A stretch of DNA of 41,927 nucleotides from Chlorobiota bacterium (GTDB lineage Bacteria; Bacteroidota; Ignavibacteria; Kapaibacteriales; NICIL-2): NCBI GenBank assembly GCA_026415505.1, contig JAOAGY010000014.1, positions 1-41,927 of the forward strand, written 5' to 3'. Position 1 is the first letter of the stretch. The number at the start of each line of letters is the position of its first letter. Positions 17,958 through 26,096 of this stretch are shown here, piece by piece. Made by a program: the position numbers and the translations under genes. Under the pieces are notes generated by a model. The model ran no database searches. It saw only the letters and a program-made list of their open reading frames with translations, and had not been told where the DNA came from.

Positions 17958-18551
17958 TCAGTGATCGAAAGCGATCAGAATTTCGACACGACGATTTTTC
18001 GGCGATGCAGAATCGGCAGCGATCGGCTTGCTCGCGCCGAATCCACGCACGACGAGTCGGCGTTCGGGAACGCCGTTGCGAGCCAGTGCAGAGGCGACAA
18101 CGGCAGCACGTTCGGCGGAGAGCGCAAGGTTCGTCAGCCCATTGCGCGGCGGAACTGCGTCGGTGTGACCGTCCACGGTGATCGCGGCACTGCCGCTGCG
18201 AAGCACCGATGCAAGGTCTGCCAGCGCACGTTCGGCATCGTCGCTGAGCCGGCTCGATCCGCGCTCGAAGAGCACTTCGTCTGCCAGGATGCAGCGGAAT
18301 GTCGTGCTGTCGTGCTCGACGTCGGTCGGCGACAGCCGAGCAAGTGCTGCTTCGATCGGCATACTGCCGCGCGAATTCGTGTCGCTGCTGTGCGCCGTGC
18401 CGAAGAGCGCCGCTGCTGCGCGTGCAAGCTCGCGGTACCGATCCGCATCGGCTCGAAACGTTGTCGAAAGAACCACGAACACACCCACCAGAAGCGTCAC
18501 CATGTCGGCATAACTGACCAGGTATCGATTCGTGTCGTCGTGCTCGGGCAT
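17958..18551 (-). CDS. MotB-like protein with OmpA peptidoglycan-binding domain
   Basis: 197 residues. An N-terminal stretch RYLVSYADMVTLLVGVFVVL (9-28) is a single membrane segment holding the aspartate (D16) that conducts protons or sodium in MotB. The C-terminal half is an OmpA-like domain (ITVDGHTDAVPP, LSAERAAVVASAL, NRRVEI) that anchors to peptidoglycan. It would be the stator anchor of the flagellar motor, but no MotA partner is adjacent. At 197 residues it is shorter than typical MotB (about 250-300), because the linker between membrane and OmpA domains is short. First gene of the operon with fliW, csrA and the receiver protein; divergent from murF. Confidence 0.85.
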   Translation of the reverse strand: MPEHDDTNRYLVSYADMVTLLVGVFVVLSTTFRADADRYRELARAAAALFGTAHSSDTNSRGSMPIEAALARLSPTDVEHDSTTFRCILADEVLFERGSSRLSDDAERALADLASVLRSGSAAITVDGHTDAVPPRNGLTNLALSAERAAVVASALARNGVPERRLVVRGFGASKPIAADSASPKNRRVEILIAFDH

Positions 18552-18624
18552 GGCAACGATCGTGTGACGTGTTCGCTCGGTGTTATCGGCAGCTTGTCGG
18601 AAAACTCAAGGGCTCGATGACGAG

Positions 18625-18632
18625 TAGTTTTG
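18625..18632 (+). promoter_or_regulatory. -7 element TAGTTTTG before murF
   Basis: Exact match to TAnnTTTG followed by CA. It lies inside the longer open frame of murF, which argues that translation begins downstream, at 18644 or 18659. Confidence 0.5.
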
Positions 18633-18658
18633 CACATCGCACGATGACTTTGGCACCG

Positions 18659-20053
18659 ATGGCACACTTTACCGCCGAAGAGCTGATTGCCGCGATCTGT
18701 CCGGAAGCCACCGAGAACGTTTCGTCGCTTGCTGTCGGCGGTGTTTCGACCGATACGCGCACGCTCCAGCCTGGCGAACTTTTCGTTGCGCTCAGCGGCG
18801 AGCGCTTCGATGGACACGATTACGCGCGCGTCGCGATCGAACGCGGAGCGGCTGCATTGGTGCTCGATGTATCCCGGCGCGGCAAGCTCGACATCGGCGA
18901 TACACCGACGCTGTGGGTTCGTTCGACGCTCGATGCGCTCGGCATGCTGGCGCGCTACCATCGGCGGCGCTGTGGAATTCCCGTGGTCGCCGTTGCCGGT
19001 GCGGTCGGCAAGACAACGACCAAAGACATGGCAGCACATGTCCTGGCATCGTGCTACTTGGTGCACAAAACGCCGGGCAATTGGAACAACGCCGTCGGCG
19101 TTCCACTGACGCTGCTTCACATCGCTGCTCATCACACTGTTGCCGTCGTCGAGATTGGAACGAATCACCCCGGCGAGATCGCTGCGCTGTGTCGCATCGC
19201 AGAACCGACGCACGGGATCGTTACGGCGATCGCCGAGGAGCATCTGGAGTTTTTTGGCGATCTCGATGGCGTCGAGCGAGAAGAAACGGCACTCTTCGAG
19301 TGGTTGCAAGCTACCGGTGGCATCGCATGCGTCAATCTCGACGACGAGCGGCTCCGTCGCTATGCCGCTGCGCTCGGTAGGGTCGTAACGTTCGGCACGA
19401 GCGATGGAGCCGATGTGCGGGCGAGCGTTCGGTTCGAAAGCACAACGCTCTTTCCGCTGGTGACGATCGAAACGGGCGGCAGGCGAGCCGAAGTGCGCAT
19501 TCAGCAGCCGGGTTTCGCTGCCGCACGTTGTGCAATTGCCGCAGCCGCAGTGGCAGCCAGTCTCGGCATGGATGCACCGGCGATCGCAGAAGCGCTTGCG
19601 TCGTACCGACCCGACGCCGGTCATGGCTACGCGCGCATGATCGTGCAACGCACTGGCGATGGCATCGTGATTTTGAACGATTGCTACAACGCCAATCCTG
19701 CTTCGATGCGATGTGCGCTCGATACGCTGGCAGCGTATCCGACCGCTGGACGGCGCATCGCACTCCTCGGCGATATGCGCGAGCTGGGAGAGGCGACAGA
19801 AGCCGAGCATCGCGCAATCGTCGGCTATGCTGCCCAACGAGCCGATGCGATCATCGCGGTCGGCGAAGCAATGACGCGTGCGCTCGCACTGCTCGATGGT
19901 CGCGTCGCTGCCTACAGTGCACCGTCCACAGCCGATGCAGCAGTGCTCGTTCGCCGGATCGCCAGCAGCGGCGATGTCGTGCTCGTCAAAGGCTCGCGGT
20001 CGTTGCAGCTCGAAGACGTCATCGCCCGACTCGGCGCAGGCGAAGAGCCGTAG
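18659..20053 (+). CDS. murF: UDP-N-acetylmuramoyl-tripeptide--D-alanyl-D-alanine ligase
   Basis: 464 residues from 18659. It adds D-Ala-D-Ala to UDP-MurNAc-tripeptide, the last cytoplasmic step of the peptidoglycan precursor. The N-terminal domain has GVSTDTRTLQPGELFVAL. The ATP-binding loop is VAGAVGKTTTKDM (A-V in place of the common S/N residues), then TPGNWNNAVGVPLTLL, EIGTNHPGEI, and the C-terminal domain with LNDCYNANPASM and LLGDMRELG. Alternative starts at 18569, 18617 and 18644 are in frame. I chose 18659 because the -7 element at 18625 lies 26 bases upstream and the conserved domain begins here. The TAG stop is part of the next promoter. Confidence 0.93.
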   Translation: MAHFTAEELIAAICPEATENVSSLAVGGVSTDTRTLQPGELFVALSGERFDGHDYARVAIERGAAALVLDVSRRGKLDIGDTPTLWVRSTLDALGMLARYHRRRCGIPVVAVAGAVGKTTTKDMAAHVLASCYLVHKTPGNWNNAVGVPLTLLHIAAHHTVAVVEIGTNHPGEIAALCRIAEPTHGIVTAIAEEHLEFFGDLDGVEREETALFEWLQATGGIACVNLDDERLRRYAAALGRVVTFGTSDGADVRASVRFESTTLFPLVTIETGGRRAEVRIQQPGFAAARCAIAAAAVAASLGMDAPAIAEALASYRPDAGHGYARMIVQRTGDGIVILNDCYNANPASMRCALDTLAAYPTAGRRIALLGDMRELGEATEAEHRAIVGYAAQRADAIIAVGEAMTRALALLDGRVAAYSAPSTADAAVLVRRIASSGDVVLVKGSRSLQLEDVIARLGAGEEP

Positions 20054-20058
20054 CTTTG
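20051..20058 (+). promoter_or_regulatory. -7 element TAGCTTTG before the thioesterase gene
   Basis: Exact TAnnTTTG followed by CA, 30 bases upstream of the ATG at 20089. Its first three bases are the TAG stop codon of murF. Confidence 0.5.
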
Positions 20059-20088
20059 CAGCCGGAATTCACTCCGCGTTTTCGAATC

Positions 20089-20607
20089 ATGCAGCCCAAA
20101 TGCCCCTCCGAATCAGCCATCGAAATGACCGAACTGGTGCTGCCCAACGACACGAACTACCTGGGCAACTTGCTCGGCGGACGCTTGATGCATTGGGTGG
20201 ACATCGCCGCAGCATTGGCGGCGATGAAGCACAGCGGTCGCGTGTGCGTGACGGCATCGGTCGATAGCATCAGCTTTTTCGAGCCGATCAAGCTCGGTCA
20301 CGTCGTGCGGATTTATGCGATGGTCAATCGTGCTTTTCGTACCTCGATGGAAGTCGGCGTCAAGGTTCTCCGCGAGGACCCGATCAACGGCTCGACTGCG
20401 CATGTCGCGACGGCGTATCTGACGTTCGTTGCCATCGACCAATACGGCAAGCCGCTGCCGGTGCCGCCGATCGAGCCGCGCACACCGGAGGAACAACGTC
20501 GCTTCGAAGCAGCCGAGATTCGTCGGCAGCAACGCCTCCAGCAGCGCGAGCTACTGCGCAAGCGACACGAAGAGGTGCAGTCGAGTCCCCGCACGAGCAC
20601 ATGTTGA
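20089..20607 (+). CDS. Acyl-CoA thioesterase, hotdog fold (YciA/BACH type)
   Basis: 172 residues. A single hotdog domain hydrolyses acyl-CoA to free fatty acid and CoA in the cytoplasm. The family motif appears as VLPNDTNYLGNLLGGRLMHWVD (active-site N and D region), followed by TASVDSISFFEPIKLGHVVRI and VATAYLTFVAID. A charged helical tail (EEQRRFEAAEIRRQQRLQQ) follows, as is common in the family. The ATG at 20089 is in frame with an open frame inside murF, but only this start begins the domain. It is followed 19 bp later by tyrS. Confidence 0.9.
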   Translation: MQPKCPSESAIEMTELVLPNDTNYLGNLLGGRLMHWVDIAAALAAMKHSGRVCVTASVDSISFFEPIKLGHVVRIYAMVNRAFRTSMEVGVKVLREDPINGSTAHVATAYLTFVAIDQYGKPLPVPPIEPRTPEEQRRFEAAEIRRQQRLQQRELLRKRHEEVQSSPRTSTC

Positions 20608-20626
20608 ACCTACAGTGGCTGCAACG

Positions 20627-21844
20627 ATGATGCTTTCGGCACGAGAGCAATGGCGCATTCTTTCCGACGGCGTTGCCGAGATACTGCCCGAGGATGAATT
20701 CCTTGCCAAGCTCGAACGGTCGGTGCAAACGGGAACGCCGCTGCGCGTCAAGTTAGGGTGCGATCCATCGCGACCGGATTTGCACATCGGTCATGCCGTC
20801 GTGCTCGAAAAGTTGCGGCAATTCCAGGAACTCGGTCATCGGGTGATTTTCATCATCGGCGACTTTACGGCGATGATCGGCGATCCGAGCGGGCGCTCGA
20901 AAACACGACCGGCACTGACGATGGAGGAGACGCAAGAAAACGCGCGCAGCTATCTCGAACAGGTCGGCATCGTGCTCGATGTTTCTCGAGCGGAAATTCG
21001 GCACAACTCCGAGTGGCTGGCGGCGATGACATTTGCCGACGTCATTCGAGTGGCTTCGCAGGTGACCGTCTCGCAGATGCTCGAGCGCGACGATTTCCAC
21101 GAGCGATTCGAACGCGAGCAGCCGATCGCACTGCACGAATTTCTCTACCCGTTGGCGCAAGGCATCGATTCGGTGCAAGTCCGTGCCGATATCGAAATCG
21201 GCGGTACCGATCAGCGCTTCAATTTTCTGCTCGCTCGCGAGCTGCAAAAGCACGCCGGTCAGCCACCGCAAGCCATCGTGTTGATGCCGCTTTTGGAAGG
21301 CACCGACGGTGTGCAAAAAATGAGCAAATCGCTCGGCAACTACATCGCATTGCTCGATCCACCTCGCGAGATGTTCGGCAAGGCGATGTCCATTCCCGAC
21401 GAACTCATCGTGCGTTACTACCGCTACGCGACGTTCGCTTCGGCTGACGAAGCACGTGCGATGGAGGAAGGGCTCCGCGCTGGCACGCTGCATCCACGCG
21501 ATGCAAAGGCGCTCGTCGCCGAACGGCTGGTCGCACGCTACCACGGCGAAGAAGCCGCGCGTTCGGCACGCGAAGAATTCGATCGCATGTTCCGCCATAA
21601 GCAACTGCCCGACCAGATCGAAACAATCGAGCTTCGGCTGATTCCACCGGTGCCGCTCGTCGAGGTGCTCGTCGCTGCGGGTCTGGTTCCGTCGAAAAGC
21701 GAAGCACGTCGGCTCATCGCCGGCGGCGGCGTTTATGTCGAAGGGGAACGCATCGGCGATTTGCACGCCACGCTGGGCGATGCGGGTGAGTACGTCGTCA
21801 AGGTCGGCAAGCGTCGCTTCGCGCGCGTGCGGTTGCAGGCGTAG
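20627..21844 (+). CDS. tyrS: Tyrosine-tRNA ligase (KMSKS-type, TyrZ-like)
   Basis: 405 residues. Class I synthetase with HIGH at 53-56 in PDLHIGHAV and KMSKS in DGVQKMSKSLGN. The KMSKS form and the arrangement place it with the TyrZ-like branch rather than the KFGKT branch of Escherichia coli TyrS. The tyrosine-specific region DIEIGGTDQRFNFLL is present, and a C-terminal S4 RNA-binding domain (about 340-405, SEARRLIAGGGVYVEGERI) completes it. An ATG pair at 20627/20630 is the start; the frame is open upstream but carries no family sequence. The gene converges on the acyl-CoA dehydrogenase with a 10-bp gap. Confidence 0.96.
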   Translation: MMLSAREQWRILSDGVAEILPEDEFLAKLERSVQTGTPLRVKLGCDPSRPDLHIGHAVVLEKLRQFQELGHRVIFIIGDFTAMIGDPSGRSKTRPALTMEETQENARSYLEQVGIVLDVSRAEIRHNSEWLAAMTFADVIRVASQVTVSQMLERDDFHERFEREQPIALHEFLYPLAQGIDSVQVRADIEIGGTDQRFNFLLARELQKHAGQPPQAIVLMPLLEGTDGVQKMSKSLGNYIALLDPPREMFGKAMSIPDELIVRYYRYATFASADEARAMEEGLRAGTLHPRDAKALVAERLVARYHGEEAARSAREEFDRMFRHKQLPDQIETIELRLIPPVPLVEVLVAAGLVPSKSEARRLIAGGGVYVEGERIGDLHATLGDAGEYVVKVGKRRFARVRLQA

Positions 21845-21854
21845 CGTGCGAAGC

Positions 21855-23024
21855 TCAAACTTTCCCCAGCAGACTTCGCGCGATCACCATGCGTTGAATT
21901 TCGCTGGTACCTTCGCCGATGGTGAGCAGCTTCGAATCCCGCCAGTATTTCTCGACGGGGTATTCTTTGATGTAGCCGTAGCCACCGTGGATTTGCACGG
22001 CATCCTCGGCAGTGCGGACGGCGACTTCGCTGGCGAAGAGTTTGGCTTGCGATGCTTCGCGGCGGAACGGTTTGCCTTGGTCGCGTAGCCATGCGGCGCG
22101 GTAGGTGAGCAGACGAGCTGCTTCGATTTCCATGTTCATCCGCGCCAGCTTCATCGCGACGCCTTGATGTTCGACGATCGGTTTGCCGAACTGCACGCGC
22201 TCTTGGGCGTAGCGCATCGCTGCTTCGAAAGCGCCTTGCGCCAAGCCGACCGAGAGTGCAGCGATCGTGATGCGCCCGCCATCGAGTATCGCCAGCGCCT
22301 GCTGAAAGCCTTCGCCTTCGTCGCCGAGCCGATTCGATGCCGGCACGCGCACGTCGTCGAACGCCAGCGAGGCGGTGTCGCTGCAGCGCATGCCGACTTT
22401 GTTCTCCTTTTTGCTGGCGTAGAAGCCAGGCATCGTTTTATCGACGACGAATGCGCTGATGCCACGCTTGCCTTTGTCGGGATCGGTCAATGCCATGACG
22501 ACCGCGATCGAACCGACGTTGCCGTGCGTGATGAAATTTTTGCTGCCGCGGATGATGTAGTGATCGCCTTGGCGGATAGCGACAGTCCGCATCGCGCCGG
22601 CATCGGAGCCGGAGCCGGGTTCGGTCAGCCCCCACGCGCCGAGCGTCTCGCCGCGCGCGAGCGGCACGACGTACTTGCTGCGCAATTCGTCGCTGCCGAA
22701 GCGATAGATGTGGTACGTACACAAACCGTTGTGCGCGGCGACACCGAGCGCCACAGCCGGACACACGCGCGCAATTTCTTCGACGATGATTGCGCACTCG
22801 ATGGCGCCCAAGCCTGCGCCGCCGTATTCGGGCGGAATCAAAATACCCAGAAAGCCGATCTCGCCGAGCTTGCGGAAAATCTCGTGAGGGAATTCCTGTG
22901 TTTCGTCGTAGTACGCCACGTGGGGGCGAATCTCGGACTCGGCAAAGTCGCGTGCGAGCTGGCGAATTTGCTCCTGCTCTTGGCTGAGCGCAAACGAAAC
23001 GGTCGAGGTGAGAACGTCGGACAT
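21855..23024 (-). CDS. Acyl-CoA dehydrogenase
   Basis: 389 residues. FAD enzyme catalysing alpha,beta-dehydrogenation of acyl-CoA in fatty-acid or branched amino-acid breakdown, passing electrons to ETF. Recognised by the [14 protein letters not shown] substrate/FAD segment ([16 protein letters not shown]), the KNFITHG stretch, [14 protein letters not shown], the FAD motif [20 protein letters not shown], and the final [15 protein letters not shown]. It is closest to short-chain (butyryl) dehydrogenases by eye. Chain-length preference cannot be read. The start at 23024 begins the domain; the longer frame upstream is not family-like. A -7 element lies at 23096-23103 on the minus strand. No ETF or crotonase genes are adjacent. 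Confidence 0.93.
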   Translation of the reverse strand: MSDVLTSTVSFALSQEQEQIRQLARDFAESEIRPHVAYYDETQEFPHEIFRKLGEIGFLGILIPPEYGGAGLGAIECAIIVEEIARVCPAVALGVAAHNGLCTYHIYRFGSDELRSKYVVPLARGETLGAWGLTEPGSGSDAGAMRTVAIRQGDHYIIRGSKNFITHGNVGSIAVVMALTDPDKGKRGISAFVVDKTMPGFYASKKENKVGMRCSDTASLAFDDVRVPASNRLGDEGEGFQQALAILDGGRITIAALSVGLAQGAFEAAMRYAQERVQFGKPIVEHQGVAMKLARMNMEIEAARLLTYRAAWLRDQGKPFRREASQAKLFASEVAVRTAEDAVQIHGGYGYIKEYPVEKYWRDSKLLTIGEGTSEIQRMVIARSLLGKV

Positions 23025-23095
23025 ACGACACACAAGCGTTGGGTGACTGGCTTGCCTAACAACACACGAGCACAGGTGCTCGGTTTCGCATGCGG

Positions 23096-23103
23096 CAAAG
23101 TTA
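23096..23103 (-). promoter_or_regulatory. -7 element TAACTTTG before the acyl-CoA dehydrogenase
   Basis: On the minus strand the sequence is TAACTTTGCC, an exact TAnnTTTG, 71 bases upstream of the start codon at 23024. Confidence 0.5.
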
Positions 23104-23178
23104 CGACCGATGCCGGCTGTGAAGTTCGCGCGAAAACGTCCGATACTCCAGCCGAACAACACCGGAAGACAGGAAGCA

Positions 23179-23325
23179 ATGCGACTCGACCTCGATGCGT
23201 TTTTAGCCCGACTGCCCGAAAGCGAGCGCTATGCGATGCTCGAACAATTCTGGCTCTGGGGCAGCACTGCCGCAATCGTCGGTGCGATTTTGATCGCGAC
23301 GGCGCTGTGGCAGTTGTTGCGCTGA
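23179..23325 (+). CDS. Small single-pass membrane protein, unknown function
   Basis: 48 residues from the ATG at 23179. The frame is also open from 23110, giving 71. A charged N-terminal helix (MRLDLDAFLARLPESERYAMLEQ) is followed by one hydrophobic segment (GSTAAIVGAILIATALWQLL). An AGGAAG lies just ahead of the ATG, one of the few purine-rich Shine-Dalgarno-like sequences in this part of the window. It sits between the acyl-CoA dehydrogenase (divergent) and the lipoprotein gene. Coding status rests only on this membrane-protein pattern. Confidence 0.45.
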   Translation: MRLDLDAFLARLPESERYAMLEQFWLWGSTAAIVGAILIATALWQLLR

Positions 23326-23378
23326 CGTGTTCGGCGAGCAAGGCGAGGAGGGCAGCGATACCAATCGGTGCGAATCCG

Positions 23379-23386
23379 TAGATTCG
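23379..23386 (+). promoter_or_regulatory. Variant -7 element TAGATTCG before the lipoprotein gene
   Basis: TAGATTCGC differs from TAnnTTTG in one base and lies 35 bases upstream of the ATG at 23422, within the spacing range seen at other genes. Confidence 0.35.
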
Positions 23387-23421
23387 CGCCCGACTGTGTC
23401 CAACGTTCTCGAAAATGCTCT

Positions 23422-24414
23422 ATGCGCGGGCTTGTCGCTGCCAGTTTGATTGTCGTCTGGGTCGTCGGTTGCAGCAAAAAAGCAGAGCCGGTGCCTATCG
23501 AACGGTGGGAACGTTATACCGATCCGGTTCGAAATTTCTCGATCGAATATCCCGCCAATTGGTCGCATCGCGCGGTCGCCGGCGAGCAATTCTACGCCAT
23601 TTCGATCGCCGGTGCAGAGCAGCGCTTCATCGAGTACGGCGAAGGTCCCTCGGCGGCGAAGCTCGAAATGCGCGTGGTGAAGACCACCACTCCGCTCGAC
23701 CAATTCATCAAGGAGGACAAAGTGTTTGCCGAGGAAGCCTACAAGCAAGAACCGGCAACGATCGCCGGCGTACAAGCGACGAAGCTTTCGTACAAGTTCG
23801 ATGCGCCGGATGGGACGTTCGAGGGCTTCAAAGTGTACGCTGCCAAAGACAGCTTCATCACGACGATCGAATTTGCGGCGTTCGGCGGTACGTTCGAATA
23901 CTACAAGCCTGCGACCGAGCGCATTCTGCAATCGGTCGTCTTGCCGCAAGTGCAAGCAGCTCCTCGTGCGGACACGACGCCGAAAGGTCCCGAGCCGCCC
24001 TCGGCAACGTTCGTGCGAACGCGCGGCGATGGGTACAGCATCGAAATACCGGACAACTTCCGCGTCAAGGGCATCAAGGCGCAAGGTGCGATCGGTGGGT
24101 CGGAGTATCTCGGTAGTCGCCTCGATTGCACGATTCGCGTGGATATTCTCGATGCATCGAAGCAATCGAAGCTCGACAAGATCGCCAGCGACAATCGCTC
24201 CTCGTTCGGTGGCGGCGAACCGCGCAAAGTCAAGCTCGGCGGTACCGATGCGGTGCTGTTTGTTTATTCGCCGCAGAAAGGCATCGAACGGCACGTCTAT
24301 TTGGCGGTCAAGGACAACAAGCTCTACCGCGTGTTCCTGACCTGGAACAAGCAGGAAGAGTCTGTTTACAAGCCTGTTTTCGATCGTGCGATCGCGTCGT
24401 TCAAGTTCGAGTGA
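23422..24414 (+). CDS. Lipoprotein with two PsbP/Mog1-like domains
   Basis: 330 residues. The start at 23422 gives a lipoprotein signal (MRGLVAASLIVVWVVGCSKK, lipobox VVGC). Two similar units follow. The first (about 28-175) begins RYTDPVRNFSIEYPANW, and the second (about 195-330) begins RTRGDGYSIEIPDNFRVKG. Both have the layout of the PsbP/Mog1/DUF1795-like fold, ending in strands with aromatic residues (FITTIEFAAF, LYRVFLTWN). Such lipoproteins occur in many bacteria without a settled function. The linker between the two is Pro/Ala-rich. The last 49 bases overlap the convergent nucleotidyltransferase gene. Confidence 0.7.
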   Translation: MRGLVAASLIVVWVVGCSKKAEPVPIERWERYTDPVRNFSIEYPANWSHRAVAGEQFYAISIAGAEQRFIEYGEGPSAAKLEMRVVKTTTPLDQFIKEDKVFAEEAYKQEPATIAGVQATKLSYKFDAPDGTFEGFKVYAAKDSFITTIEFAAFGGTFEYYKPATERILQSVVLPQVQAAPRADTTPKGPEPPSATFVRTRGDGYSIEIPDNFRVKGIKAQGAIGGSEYLGSRLDCTIRVDILDASKQSKLDKIASDNRSSFGGGEPRKVKLGGTDAVLFVYSPQKGIERHVYLAVKDNKLYRVFLTWNKQEESVYKPVFDRAIASFKFE

Positions 24415-24770
24415 GGGGCGGAGTCGTTGCGGTGAGCCATCTGTGACTGTTCGTTGCTGCAGCGGCGACAATAGAAAGCCTTTCCTTCGCGCTCGATTTC
24501 GTCGCGGAATGCGCGGTTCGAGACGAGCGACAATAAGACCACGTCTATTGTGTAGGGTATCGGCAGTTCGTCGAATTCGCCCATGACGCGATAGAGAACG
24601 CTGAGATCGAGGTCGGAACCACCGTCGAGTGCTATGTCGATGTCGGAGTTGTGGCGGTGAGTTCCGCGGGCGCGCGAGCCGTACAGTATCGCACGTCGGA
24701 TCGCTGGGTATTTCTCCAAAGTTTCCCGAATCAGCGCGAGGGTTTTTTCGTCCAGCCCGAACTCATTCAT
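24366..24770 (-). CDS. MNT-type nucleotidyltransferase, antitoxin-like (MntA/HI0073 family)
   Basis: 134 residues. A minimal nucleotidyltransferase with G31-S32-RARG, the acidic pair D43-x-D45 in NSDIDIAL, and a third acid at about D76 (YTIDVVLL). In paired systems such proteins transfer AMP (or another nucleotide) to the HEPN partner and silence it. Its start overlaps the end of the HEPN gene by 8 bp, so the two are translated together. The C-terminal ~20 residues are antisense to the end of the lipoprotein gene and look unconserved. A start at 24782 is possible but less likely. Confidence 0.88.
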   Translation of the reverse strand: MNEFGLDEKTLALIRETLEKYPAIRRAILYGSRARGTHRHNSDIDIALDGGSDLDLSVLYRVMGEFDELPIPYTIDVVLLSLVSNRAFRDEIEREGKAFYCRRCSNEQSQMAHRNDSAPHSNLNDAIARSKTGL

Positions 24771-25188
24771 TGTCCTCGGCACGCAAGAGTTCGAATTGCT
24801 TCATCAGTTGGATGAATTGGGGATAATATTTCGTGACGATGTCCGACGCTACTCGTTCAGCAAGAGCCTCGTCGTATGTGTGCGCTGTCAAGATTCGGCT
24901 CTCGACCATTTCCATCCATACCGCGCCGTTTTCGATCAATCCTCGCTTGAAAGCAAGTCGTATCGCATCGCGGCTGCCACGAATATTCGTTTCTCCTTGT
25001 GCTTGGAGAAAATCCTTGAGAGCGTTCCACGCAAGTTCGAATGTGTACTCGAATGCTTTGATCAATCCCTGTTGCTCGAACTCGTTGAGTTTGCCTCGTT
25101 CGACGAATCGACGCAATTGATCGAGCGCTTTCGAATACTGATCGGTACGCTGACGCCACCGTTTGTAATGTTGTGAAATCGAATTCAT
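24763..25188 (-). CDS. HEPN-domain nucleotidyltransferase substrate-binding protein (HI0074/HepT-like)
   Basis: 141 residues, all helical. It matches the HI0074 family: FEYTFELAWNALKDFLQAQG, then SRDAIRLAFKRGLIENG, and the active-site motif R98-x4-H103 within ESRILTAHTYDEALA. In HepT-type toxins R-x4-6-H is the RNase centre, and it is modified by the MNT partner encoded immediately downstream. The pair is therefore a candidate type VII toxin-antitoxin module; a nucleotide-binding complex without toxicity is the alternative. It lies 9 bp downstream of the outer-membrane barrel gene and may share its transcript. Confidence 0.88.
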   Translation of the reverse strand: MNSISQHYKRWRQRTDQYSKALDQLRRFVERGKLNEFEQQGLIKAFEYTFELAWNALKDFLQAQGETNIRGSRDAIRLAFKRGLIENGAVWMEMVESRILTAHTYDEALAERVASDIVTKYYPQFIQLMKQFELLRAEDNE

Positions 25189-25197
25189 AGCGACGTT

Positions 25198-25899
25198 TTA
25201 CCACCGGAACATGATGCCGGCGAAGATGCGAATGTCGTTGGAGTTGAGCGTGCCGAGCCGATTGCCGAACGCTTCGAGCGACGACATGTCCGACAGCGGA
25301 AATGTGTAGCGTGCATCGGCAACGAGACTGAAAATGCCGAGCGGTATTTCCAATCCAGCACCGATGTCAGCGGCAGCGACAGTCGTGCGTGCCTTCGGCT
25401 TGACGTCGAGCGGGATCGAACCGTTCATGCCAGTCGTATCGGTTCGGAGCGACGTCGTTGCCGATAGCTGAATGCGCACGTTCGGACCAGCGAAAAAGTA
25501 GGCACGGATGCCGCTCGTACCGGTGGCGACTTTGAGCAAAATGGGAATCTCGAGCGAGGTGATTTGGTGCTCGAACTCGAGCGTCTGTGGCATGTTCGAC
25601 GGCAGTGAATCCGGTGCATACTGCGCCAGCAAACTGCTCATGATGTCGGTCGTCGTCGTGCGGACGCTGTAGGTCGGCTCCAGTTGAATCGAAAAAATTC
25701 CACCGAGAGGGAATTCTTGCACCGCCGCGATGGTGAAGTTTGCCAAGTTGCCGGTCGTCAAATTCGCCGACGAATCGGCAGCATATTTCCAATTCGGCAG
25801 TGTCGCGCCGATTTTGATGCCCGATGCTTGCGCCATGAGCACATTTGCTGTCGCCAGCGCAACTATCAAACACTGCAGGAGCTTCGCCCTTGTGACCAT
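25198..25899 (-). CDS. Outer-membrane beta-barrel protein (porin-like, OMP_b-brl type)
   Basis: 233 residues from the ATG at 25899. The signal peptide is MVTRAKLLQCLIVALATANVLMAQA. The mature part has alternating strands in the style of the small Bacteroidota barrel family, including SIQLEPTYSVRTTTT, ITSLEIPILLKVATG, RAYFFAGPNVRIQLSA, AADIGAGLEIPLGIFSLVADARYTF, and a C-terminal strand ending FRW. The PILLK/FFAGPNV pattern recurs in PorT-like and related proteins. No partner is visible beyond the HEPN/MNT pair downstream. A frame start at 25923 is possible but spoils the signal peptide. Confidence 0.82.
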   Translation of the reverse strand: MVTRAKLLQCLIVALATANVLMAQASGIKIGATLPNWKYAADSSANLTTGNLANFTIAAVQEFPLGGIFSIQLEPTYSVRTTTTDIMSSLLAQYAPDSLPSNMPQTLEFEHQITSLEIPILLKVATGTSGIRAYFFAGPNVRIQLSATTSLRTDTTGMNGSIPLDVKPKARTTVAAADIGAGLEIPLGIFSLVADARYTFPLSDMSSLEAFGNRLGTLNSNDIRIFAGIMFRW

Positions 25900-26096
25900 G
25901 ACCGTTCTGCAAACGTGAAACAATCGCCAGTGCCAAAATACAACACTACGTTCAGCATGCGTTCGTCGTTATCGCTGCGTTTGAATTGCTCTTTTGTGCT
26001 ACCCTGCCCGGAATCCCGCTACGATCGGTTACCTGCTCGTGTAGTTCACATCTGCTGACAGACGTTTTTTCGTTCTTCTTCTCGACCCGAGGACCC

